DNA from: Bacteroidota bacterium
Lineage (GTDB): Bacteria; Bacteroidota; Ignavibacteria; UBA10030; UBA8401
Direction of reading: 5' to 3'
Assembly (NCBI GenBank): GCA_021796215.1
Contig: JAJYOK010000004.1
Location: 120,029 to 184,028 of the forward strand
DNA: 64,000 nucleotides
This document shows positions 26,072-35,400 of the stretch, piece by piece. The position numbers were made by a program, and so were the translations under genes. The notes beneath the pieces are model-generated. The model had not been told where the DNA came from, did no database searches, and worked only from the letters and a program-made list of their open reading frames with translations. How positions within the stretch are numbered: position 1 is the first letter of the stretch; each line of letters starts with the position of its first letter.

Positions 26072-26815
26072 TTACTGCTTCACTTCAAAATGTCCTGTGG
26101 CTTTGTTCCATTTCATGTTTGTTGAATGTTGCTGCCACCACTCTTCACGGTATTGTGTCATCGTCTTACCAAGTTTCTTCTCGGTTTTGGTTTTGATGCT
26201 ATCCGGTGGGATCTCTCCGTAGTCTACTCCCGTCCAGTTCGTAAGCCCGGCACGAGCAATCTCGCCTATTCTCATGACACAATCATACACATATGTTGTG
26301 TCGTCAACGTTACGAAGAAGAAGATGAACTGCTTCCTTCTCGGGAAGAGTGGAATCTTGTTGAGTTTTGAAATAATAACTTGTGGCAAATACTTTTAATG
26401 CTGTACCCCTTACTTCTTCGTCGGAATCTGACTGAGCAATAATGGCCAGTGTCTGATACGCTAACGGGGTTCCGATGAGATCAAGTGCCATGACGCCGTA
26501 TACTCTATTGGGAGGTGGGGCAGGAACAGTATCGGTCTTTCCATTCAAGTCTACAGTGGCGACCTTCAATGTTGGGGTGGCAAGGAGGAAGGTTTTCAAT
26601 GCAGGTACCACAGTATCTCCCATAGCACTAATCTGTCTCAAGACCACGAACGGGTCGTGAATCCCCTGGGTTGTCTCTGTAAAGAGTTGTGTTAGCTCCA
26701 GTGCCGATGGATTAGATGATAGCGTAAACTGTTGGTATCCACTCTGTGCAAATAGTGGAATGCCAAGACACAATGAAACTGAAGCAGCCAAAAATAATTT
26801 CATAAAACGCCTCAT
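26072..26815 (-). CDS. Secreted HEAT-repeat-like protein, paralogue 1
   Basis: A 247-aa protein with a signal peptide (cleavage near LFAQ) and helical repeats of HEAT type (VYGVMALDLIGTPLAYQTLAIIAQSDSDEEVRGTALKVFATSYYF). It ends in WWQQHSTNMKWNKATGHFEVKQ, shared in form with the protein at 45702-46478, which ends LWWKENCGKLVWNKDTGHFEVALK. Both paralogues lie just downstream of an Rhs array and its core remnant. A role as a periplasmic partner for Rhs proteins is suggested only by this repeated position. Another start (ATG at 26803) is possible. Confidence 0.7.
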   Translation of the reverse strand: MRRFMKLFLAASVSLCLGIPLFAQSGYQQFTLSSNPSALELTQLFTETTQGIHDPFVVLRQISAMGDTVVPALKTFLLATPTLKVATVDLNGKTDTVPAPPPNRVYGVMALDLIGTPLAYQTLAIIAQSDSDEEVRGTALKVFATSYYFKTQQDSTLPEKEAVHLLLRNVDDTTYVYDCVMRIGEIARAGLTNWTGVDYGEIPPDSIKTKTEKKLGKTMTQYREEWWQQHSTNMKWNKATGHFEVKQ

Positions 26816-26925
26816 TGTATTGTGAGTTCCTTAAAATCATCATGTTTGTTTCGGCGAAGCGGCTATTTTTTCTGCATCATACTCAAGTCGCTAAGAAGTT
26901 GTTCCTAATTTTGTCAAACACTACA

Positions 26926-27097
26926 ACGTCCAATCCAGTCTCTGCATCTCGCTCAACGCCAATATATTTGTATCTCGCATCCGCGCTCGACGTTTAGTTT
27001 CGTCCGGGCATCAACTCTCCGAACGGATAGTAATCGTTGTAAGAATCCACGCCGCCGCTTGAATTTAGGATCATTTTTACGTCACCAAGCGATCTTT
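26926..27097 (-). pseudogene. Degenerate Rhs C-terminal core remnant
   Basis: Minus-strand translation gives LGDVKMILNSSGGVDSYND, then YYPFGELMPGRN, a stop (26994-26996), and SADARYKYIGVERDAETGLDVVV. This matches the Rhs1 core (30.05-30.29 kb) and the displaced tip at 28.36-28.6 kb. One base is missing near LGDVK (frameshift) and there is the in-frame stop. It begins at the stop codon of the immunity gene. No toxin follows before the HEAT-like gene, so it is a dead cassette. Confidence 0.85.
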
Positions 27098-27701
27098 ACT
27101 TATCAGCAACTTCCATTATTAAGTAGCTCTCTTCATCATAGGCACCAATTATAATCTTTAAAACGCTTTGTGCAATGCCCATAAGAGTATCAGCAGTTAC
27201 ACGGTTGTTCAATATATTTGCGATAATTTTTTCGTCAAGAACGCACATGTAACCAATAAAAGGGTACCGTCCGACAAGTTTAAGTATCCCTTTCAGCTTT
27301 TCCGGTGACATATCTGCATTGTTCACATAGTGATACAATTCCTGTCCATATGTAAACTTCTTAGACGAACTTTTCATAATAAATGGGTCAGATGGTTTGC
27401 CGAGAGATTCTTCGAAGATTATGCAATGGTTTGTTGACCGTTTAAGATGGCCAAGTAAAATTAAAATCAGCCAATTGTCTCTCTCTTCACTTGCCAATAT
27501 CCCGCCTTCTTCAAACTTCCTTGCTTTCTCTTCAGATGTTATATCGGCAGGCAATTTAGTCCAGATTCTTCCTGTATTCTCTTTTACCGATTGAAAAACA
27601 TTTTCTGCAAGTGTTTTACCTCGTTTAAGGGTTTTCGAGCAATAATCCAAAGCAATATTGCTTAAATCGAAAATTTCTAGTTGTTTTCCCATTTTCTCCA
27701 T
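27096..27701 (-). CDS. Candidate immunity protein for the displaced Rhs tip
   Basis: A 201-aa helical cytoplasmic protein without signal peptide or membrane segment. It is directly downstream of the displaced Rhs tip (23-bp gap), the usual place for an immunity gene. ATG at 27701; a second ATG sits 3 codons later (GKQLEIF). It opens KQLEIFDLSNIALDYCSKTLKRG. I know no family. Being cytoplasmic, it fits a toxin that acts on a cytoplasmic target. Confidence 0.6.
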   Translation of the reverse strand: MEKMGKQLEIFDLSNIALDYCSKTLKRGKTLAENVFQSVKENTGRIWTKLPADITSEEKARKFEEGGILASEERDNWLILILLGHLKRSTNHCIIFEESLGKPSDPFIMKSSSKKFTYGQELYHYVNNADMSPEKLKGILKLVGRYPFIGYMCVLDEKIIANILNNRVTADTLMGIAQSVLKIIIGAYDEESYLIMEVADK

Positions 27702-27724
27702 TATTACCTCCTATTATTTATCAT

Positions 27725-28603
27725 TTATTTTGGTGACATTGTGCCATCAGGAGAAACGCGATACTCATTCCCCGCCGGATCAGTATAGTCATAATGAGGA
27801 CCGATGGGATCTGAATGGCTTAAATCGGGGTGTAAAGATTCTCCCGTTTTAGGATTATACCAAGAACCTTGAGAGCTACCTTCTGGACCCTTCCCACGCC
27901 ACTCCCACCCCGGTCCCGGCTTCTCGCCAACCTTAGATGGGATCTTATGAGGAAATTTACTTTTTGCCTGTTTAGGGCTCTCTTTCTGCTGTTCCGGGTT
28001 TGGCTTTTTCTCGTTATACAATTTATAAATTGCCCACGTTGTTAGAGCGCTTGCCCCCGCCGCAACTGCTGCATCCTCGGGCTGTACGAATGGTGCAACA
28101 GGTCCTTCTACATAATCCAGTCCGAAGTATACAATTCCTCCGACAAATAGACTCGCGTAAGTAACAACTCCGGGAAGCTGAGTGGGATTAGTTCCGGTTG
28201 CCGAAGTGTCTAACATTCCACTTGGATCCAAAAAACTAATGGGGTTATTATGAGAGTACGAATAGGGAGACTGATCCGGGTTAAGATCGTCAAATGGATC
28301 TGTTTGGCCAAACCTTCCACTCCAGGAATTATATCTTCTCGGTCCCATCGCATCATAGCCTGTTTCTGCATCTCGTTCAACACCAATATATTTATATCTC
28401 CCATCCGCACTCGCAGCTTGATTTCTTCCCGGCATCTGCAAACCAAATGGGTAGTAGTCGTTTGCGCCAGAGGCGCATCCGCCGTGGCGTCGTAGACGCC
28501 ACAAACTGGCGGAGTAGCTGTCCACCGCGCCGCTTGCATTCAAAATCATCTTCACATCACCTAAATGATCTTTGAGATAATAGTAACAAGCTGAAACCTC
28601 CAC
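27725..28603 (-). CDS. Displaced Rhs tip with toxin-37-like domain (orphan Rhs-CT)
   Basis: A 292-aa fragment with a GTG start, no signal peptide and no N-terminal Rhs barrel. It begins in the Rhs core (YYYLKDHLGDVKMILN, YIGVERDAETGYDAMGPRRYNSW, DLNPDQSPYSYSHNNPISFLDPSG) and ends in a toxin domain: GPGWEWRGKGPEGSSQGSWYN, PKTGESLHPDLSHSDPIGPH. That end recalls polymorphic toxin type 37. The core is interrupted after VDSY by a palindromic repeat (28463-28513) that adds SASLWRLRRHGGCASGA in frame. Compared with Rhs1, this is an orphan tip that could replace the Rhs1 tip by recombination in the shared core. It may not be expressed. Confidence 0.75.
   Translation of the reverse strand: MEVSACYYYLKDHLGDVKMILNASGAVDSYSASLWRLRRHGGCASGANDYYPFGLQMPGRNQAASADGRYKYIGVERDAETGYDAMGPRRYNSWSGRFGQTDPFDDLNPDQSPYSYSHNNPISFLDPSGMLDTSATGTNPTQLPGVVTYASLFVGGIVYFGLDYVEGPVAPFVQPEDAAVAAGASALTTWAIYKLYNEKKPNPEQQKESPKQAKSKFPHKIPSKVGEKPGPGWEWRGKGPEGSSQGSWYNPKTGESLHPDLSHSDPIGPHYDYTDPAGNEYRVSPDGTMSPK
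28463..28513. repeat. Compound palindromic repeat inserted in Rhs core
   Basis: Three nested/adjacent palindromes: TGCGCC-AGA-GGCGCA (28463-28477), and TCCGCC (28478-28483) with GGCGGA (28508-28513) enclosing GTGGCGTC-GTA-GACGCCAC (28484-28502). It has no counterpart in the homologous site of Rhs1 or the remnant at 26.9-27.1 kb, where VDSY is followed directly by NDYYPFG, so it is a clear insertion of 51 bp (17 codons). Confidence 0.8.
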
Positions 28604-28611
28604 TTGGTCAC

Positions 28612-29010
28612 TTATGGTACGATATACAAATCAACTTCAATTCCTAATTGACTCAGAAGACTGATCGTTGATTTATCAAAATGAATTGCAGGCAGACTAT
28701 CTTCGCTTCCTTCGCTCATGTAAAGTGCACAGAAAAGTTCGCCATGATATTTTTTGCAGACTGTAATTACTTTGTCAAGACTAGGCTTTAAAATACTAAA
28801 CAGAGAACCTAAGTGATCTTCAAATGTCCCTTCTTTTATCCCTGACGACAATCTCCAGCCGTTTTCTTTATGCTTAACAATTGCCCTATTATCAATCAAC
28901 TCGCCTTTTAACCAAGTTTGAGTCGGGACAATTCCTACAGTTTGCGTTATCTCTCCTGGAGATTCTTCAAATCCTGTAATGATTAAGGAAAGTTTAATTT
29001 CATGGTTCAT
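28612..29010 (-). CDS. DUF4279-family immunity protein 2
   Basis: A 132-aa protein of DUF4279 form: EIKLSLIITGFEESPGEITQTVGIVPTQTW, then NGWRLSSGIKEGTFEDHLGSLFSILKP, and a C-terminal LLSQLGIEVDLYIVP. Such proteins are found as immunity proteins next to polymorphic toxins. It is 11 bp from the end of the first DUF4279 gene and 8 bp from the displaced tip. It may be the partner of a lost toxin or a second antidote for Rhs1. Confidence 0.72.
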   Translation of the reverse strand: MNHEIKLSLIITGFEESPGEITQTVGIVPTQTWLKGELIDNRAIVKHKENGWRLSSGIKEGTFEDHLGSLFSILKPSLDKVITVCKKYHGELFCALYMSEGSEDSLPAIHFDKSTISLLSQLGIEVDLYIVP

Positions 29011-29021
29011 ATTTATACCAA

Positions 29022-29465
29022 TTAAGATGGGGTAATAATTCCTTTTTCGTCTTCAGAGTATAAATCAAAAACAATATCTACCGGGAAAATATTAAGCCTT
29101 TTAATTATTTTTGAGCTAAGTGAAAAATTAGCTTGCGTTCCTTTTATAGAGAGTCCACAAAATATATCCATTTCACACTTATTTATTAATTTCATGAATT
29201 CCAGGTGTTTCCTTTCAATAAAAGAAATCAGAACTAGGATATGGTCATCTAGAGTTGAAGCATCTGGAAGCCCACTTTCTAGTATCCAAAGAGCTGATTC
29301 CCTTTTCTGAGAAGATGGATTTCGAGGGCTCATTAATTCCCCTCTATCAAAAGCACGTGAAGGCTTTTGATTCAGAATATCTGTAATTTCAGATTTAGAA
29401 AGTATTGAACTCGCAATTCTCAAGCTTGCTGATTTCCATTCATTGTCAATCATAAATCGCTCCAT
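29022..29465 (-). CDS. DUF4279-like immunity protein 1 for Rhs1
   Basis: A 147-aa protein that starts in a TGATG overlap with the Rhs1 stop (29463-29467), so translation is coupled. Pattern of DUF4279: LSKSEITDILNQKPSRAFDRGELM, then LDDHILVLISFIERK, and a closing LSSKIIKRLNIFPVDIVFDLY. Position directly after the toxin tip is the standard immunity position. It resembles the next gene, so the two may have arisen by duplication. No signal peptide, which fits a cytoplasm-acting toxin. Confidence 0.72.
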   Translation of the reverse strand: MERFMIDNEWKSASLRIASSILSKSEITDILNQKPSRAFDRGELMSPRNPSSQKRESALWILESGLPDASTLDDHILVLISFIERKHLEFMKLINKCEMDIFCGLSIKGTQANFSLSSKIIKRLNIFPVDIVFDLYSEDEKGIITPS

Positions 29466-32400
29466 CAATGTAATTTATCAAATATGTTACCGATAGAATC
29501 TCCATGACCCCCATCGGGTGATTTAGGATATACTTCTCCAGTGTTCAGATCAACATCAACATCGGCGTTATTATCTATACCTTTGTCAGCCTTTACTTTG
29601 TGAATAGCTTCTCTGACTTCTTTTACGCTTTTGCCAAGTTTCGCTGCAATTTTGCCTTCCTTATCGGTTAAATCTTTTGATTTAACTTCTGTTCCAACTT
29701 TTTGTCCCTTGCTTTTTTCCGACTGCTGGTATAACTGATACGCTTTAGCCCCAAAATAAATTGCCGCTGCACCGCCAAGAATTATTTTTGTTACCGGCTC
29801 AACATCAAACGTTGCGCCTAAGACTAATCCACCTGCCACAATAGTACCTGAGCTACTTTCGCTCGAGCCAGCAAGCGACGGTTCAATGATTTCCAAACCG
29901 GATAAAGGAATGCCAGAGTTTGGCGGATATTCAGTCGGCGGTGGAAAATACGGTATTGCTGTATCTCCGCTCGCATCTGTAAACAACAGTGGGTTGTTAA
30001 AACTATAACTATACGGACTAACATCGGGAGAAAAGAAATCAAAGTTATCTGTTCTGTTAAACCTTCCGTTCCACGAGTCGTATCTTCTCGTTCCGGTTAC
30101 GTCCAATCCTGTCTCTGCGTCTCGCTCAACGCCAATATATTTGTACCTCCCATCCGCACTTGCAGTTTGGTTTCTTCCCGGCATTTGCAAACCAAATGGA
30201 TAATAATCATTGTAGCTATCCACACTCCCATTAGCAGCGAGCGTCATCTTCACATCACCGAGATGGTCTTTGAGATAATAATAATGGCTGTAAGTGGAAG
30301 GATAACTGAACTTCACCTGACCAATGTTCTCTCCGTTGGCGAGGATGTTGTAGATAACATCCTGACTGTACGGCTCAAGGTTCACCGTCTCAGTCTCACC
30401 ATCCTTGCCGTTAATGTAGAATGTATATGTGCTGTTCACTAACTTTTGCATCCGATTGCCATTCGCATCGTAACCATATTGAATGACATCGCCGTTGGTC
30501 TTGTAGACGGTCACTGGATGATTGTCAATGTCATAAATCTCGAAGGCGATATTACTATGTGAATCGGACACTACATTCCCATTGAAATCGTAGGTATACG
30601 TCGAAGTTGTGCTGTTCACAGAATTTGTGATGGAGGCAACTCTGTTGGTTCCTGAAGAATAACTGTAACTAAGGTTGTCTATTGCTGTTGTGCCGCTGCC
30701 GTATCTCTGAAGTGCGGTGATGTTACCACTGCCATCATAGTGAATAAGCGGCATATTGTATGAACCTTCCGAGAACCAATAGGGATATCCTCCGCCTTCA
30801 TCACCATAGAATCCAAATGTGCCTCCTGCCAATCTGTTGGCATTGTCATATGAAAACGAGTAGCCCACTGTCGAGGTTGGCAAGAAAACATACCAAGGAT
30901 CCTGATAATTGACTCCGTACATGTAATACGTCATCCAACTGATGTTGCCGTTCCACTGCTGAGTGCCTCCAATTTCTGAGCTGGCATTATAGCCAAGGTG
31001 TTCCCAGAATTTGCTCGTGTTGATCTGCGAGAGCCAGTCGCGTTCGTTGTAATTATAGGTCACTGTTGCCGCGGGGGGTGTTCCAAGTGTCAATTGCTTC
31101 GGCTTGCCCGAGGCAAAATACTGATACGAAGCTTCGGTGGTGGAATTGCCGTTGGCGACAGTTTGCACGGTGTTCAATCGTCCTGCCTGATCATATGTGT
31201 AATTTGTGTAGAACAGATATGTTCTCCAATCAAGATCATAGGACTCTTTTTGTGTGACGTTGCCTTGCAGATCGTAGGTGTAATATAGCTTTTTCGGATA
31301 CCAAGAAAAACCGTTCTCCACCATCCATGCAACTCTTCCCATGTTGTCGTACGAATACGACGTTCGTATCATCAGGCTGCCGAAGCGATACGATTCTGCA
31401 TAGGAGAGCCTTCCCTTGATGTTCGTCTGACCTGTTGCATTTGCATCAACGCTGAGAGTATCGTAATAGAATTTCTTCCAGACCAAGGTGTTCGATGTTG
31501 GAAAGTTTACGTTGTCAGCATTTGCTTGCGTGAAATTTCCATTAGCTGAATTGGAAATATATTCCCCTTCCTCGATCTCGCGGTTCAACGTATCATATTT
31601 CTTGTACACAAATTCATAGCCGGTGTTGCAGTAAATATTCCAGTCAAACTCGTCCTCCCCATAATAATCAGACGTCGTGATAACACACTGGTAGGTTCCT
31701 TTCGATAAGTAAATATTCGATGATCCGTTCCCTTGAGAGAGTAAAACACTGAAGGTTTTGAGCACTGTTCCACCGAGAGTTTTGATCGTTGCAGTGATAT
31801 TATCAGTCGAATACGATCCATAATTCCATAAGTAAATCACCAAGTTTCCCGGCATTGAGAGGGTTAAGTTCTGTTGATTTGAACCTGTGCCGATTAAAAT
31901 CGAATTCCAAGAGGCATTGTTCGCAGCGCTGCCGGTATGGTCCGCATCTTTGATAAACCTGAGATTGCCGTTCTTGTCATAGAGATACTGAACTGTGCCG
32001 GCATCGGGAGAGGTTTTTTGCGTAAGCTGGCTCAACGTGTTATAGGAGTAGGTGGTCGTATGACCGTTGGGTGGGATGGTCTCAGTGAGATTTCCGACAA
32101 GATCATACGAGAATTGTGTTTTAAGGTTTTGGCTTGTAGAGTCGGTTACTGTTGATATAACATTATCTATCGTCTGGACAAGATTGCCAAAATAGTCTCT
32201 GAATTCATTTTTGACGATTCCATTCTCATCTGTTAGCGTGGTCTTGTAGAGTGTGTTTGCCGAGTATCCTGCAACATCTGAAGCGCCGTTTGCTCCGTAG
32301 GAATATTGCATGTAGTGAGTTTGCCAAGGGCTTCCTGATGGTTTTGTGTCTTTGAATCTACCATCCGAATAATATTCATACGTGGTGTATGGATAACTGT

Positions 32401-35400
32401 CCGAGAGCCCAGAGTAAACATTAGAGTTGTAATAGTTGGTTGCTTGCGATAGGATGCCAGTATTGCCGTCGTAAGAATGACCTGTTGTGTACTGAAACGG
32501 CTTGTAGGTAGTTGAGACTCTGCCCAGTTGGTCGTAAGTTTGGTCTGAGACAATATCATCTGTTCCAAGCGCAGTCTGAGCTTGGATTTTTCTGCCGAGA
32601 CCGTCCATATATTCTTTTGTTGTTGTTAAATCCGTCGCACTTCGATATTGAGTTGTCGTGATAAAGTTGGGGACCGATGATGTGTAATAGTTATAGTTGG
32701 TGAGAGTATTAGCGTTGTAGTTTTGAACATTAGTTAGCCGTTGAAGTGCATCGTACGAAAAATAGGTCGGATTGTTATTAGCATCGGCAACACTTGTTTC
32801 CAGCAATGTGGAAGGATCGTAGGTCATCGTCGTCATCGCCGCGTTTGCAGGTGCGAATCGCACATCATCCACATAGCCTGAGTTTGACGAGGAGTTCGGG
32901 AAACCACAAAACACGCGTAGGTACCCGTTAGATGGTAGGCCAGTCATTTGTTGAGGCATTATAGTAACTCTGACATGTTGCCAGTCGGTTCCACCAGCCG
33001 TTGTGAAACTATGTGAAACAGAATTAATGACGTTGTTACTCCCATCTCTTACTTCTATATAAATCAATCCTGTCCCTGACACAACTTTAGCCCACGCATC
33101 TAGCATGTAGGATTTCGTTTTATCAATACCATTTGAACAATAAAAATTCTTTGTCGGCCCGTAAGCATTAGCATTATTGCAATAGGCGCTATACGCACCT
33201 GTGTGACTTTGAGTATTGACAATTGTACTCGAGCCTGCTTCCCAATCTTGCCAACCATCCTCAAGACCGATGTAGCCGGACTCTCCCTTTCTTGTATTGA
33301 CCATCTCTGCAATGACCATAGAGTTGTCATATCCATACAGATAGCTCGTTATGTTGCCATTCGCGTCTGTTGTACTATCGAGATCATCGTTTAGATAATT
33401 ATAGCTGTAGGTCTCTTTCGCTTTATATGTGCTCGCGTCATAAAAAAATGTGCTACCATCAGAAGAGGCACTCCAAGGAGACGGCATGCCGGGAGACGGA
33501 TTTGAATACTCCAATTTAGAACGCAAAAAAATCTTGTTTCCCTCTTCGAGAGGTATATAATAGCGGTTGATTTCTCCATAATAAGTTGTGTATCCAAGAT
33601 CGTCGTACACCAATGTTTCTATTGGAAAACTTATCATGTTCCTTTGCTTCATATAGGCAATTGTCCACAGATCCGAATACATTTCGAGGTAGAGAATCTC
33701 ATTTGTGGTGTAATCACATGGGTAAGTATAATGGCTCTCTCTTCCAACACCGTCACTATTTACTTCATCTCTGTCGGAAATTAATCCGTTAGCCTGATCG
33801 AAGATGGATGTGACTAACTTAGTAACTCCGTTCTGACCATTTTGGTCATAAATCGTCAAAGATTCATTTTCTTCTGATTTCCATATTGAGCCGTATAAGA
33901 ATGGACTTGTACCACCATACGTGAACTTAATTGCTTCGTATGGAGTAAATTGCTCGGTTTTTAGCTTGATTCCGGAAGGATCGAAGAAGTCTCTCTCCTG
34001 TAGTTCCCCTCTCAAACTATAGACTTGAGAGAGACTGTAATTTTGGATATTGTCGTTCAACCCGGCAACAGAATACGTTGAAACTACCGTTGAACCATCA
34101 GGTTGAGTCTCTGTGATTGAGCCATAAAGGACCTGGTGGTTTGTCTGGTTGAATAGATAATCGTTCGGAACGTCGGTAGAAGAATAATAACGATTGCCAT
34201 TAATTTTAACGTCGTAAAAATCCACCGGATCAGCGTACACCCGTCCTACTCCAGAAACATTAGAGGTACTGTAGGAATATGAATACACCTGCGGAGAAGA
34301 ATTTATTTTATCATTAATTGTCTGGCTTTTAAGGCGGCAACCTAAGCCGCATGTATTTCCATCCCACTGTCCACCTGCCCAACTCTTACCTGAATAAGTG
34401 AAGTCCACTTGGTATTTATTGCTCTCATAGTCAAAGTCAATTGTCCCTCCTGTCGGGTATGTAATTTCTTTAAGATTAAAAACTTTTCCATCAGTGATAT
34501 TTCCTTTAATCCAACTATACGGGTCTGTTGAGTTCATCGGATTTGAATTATACCAGCCCTGGAACCCTACTTGAGCGTCCCAAGGATATCTATACGCGGT
34601 GGCATAATAGCCGGAACTGGAAAACAAGAGACCGGAATATGTTTGCCCCGTCGGACCATCCCAATATGTGAACTGATACGGCGGGAGTGAAACACCGTTC
34701 GCTGTAGTTTGGATGGACTGAAGCATTGTTCTACCTGCAATTCCGGATCCCGGAGCCATGTATGCAAAATCTACCTCTCTTATTGGTGTACCAAGATCAG
34801 GTGGGATCGTATTGGAGGTTAGGGTATTCCGGTAAAGCTTTACGCATTTTAATCTCCGTTTTACCTCGTTCGGCTGGTCATTTTGATCCACTACAGTATA
34901 ATCCCAAGGAACATAAGAACCGCACAAAAAATCGTAATCATTGAGAAATCCGCAATAATAGTTGTTCATCCACTTATCATCAAGTGTTTGGCTGATAGAA
35001 TTTACTACTTCTGCCTCAGTGATGAACTGAGCTATATATAACGGCGTGATAATATATTCCGGGTAGGTTATCTCATCAAGTGATATTTCTCGTGGGGGAT
35101 TATCTGACGGGTTAGTATTGTGAGTGGTGTAATAGAACTTCTTTGAATCTTGTGCACCATCATAAGACCAAATGATACGAATCCACCCCTCATCGTTCGT
35201 TGGTACATACGAAGGCTCAAAATCATTCCCCCCGTGAGAATAAAGATAGTTCGGCAAAACAATGGAGGTGAGGTACCAATGCGTAAATGGATCGTTGATT
35301 GGAAAAATCAAGTAGGGAGAGTTTGCAGTTATCGCTACATTCGATGTTGCGCCAGCACCGAGTCCGGCGGAACCACTACCCTGACTGAACACATAAGTTG

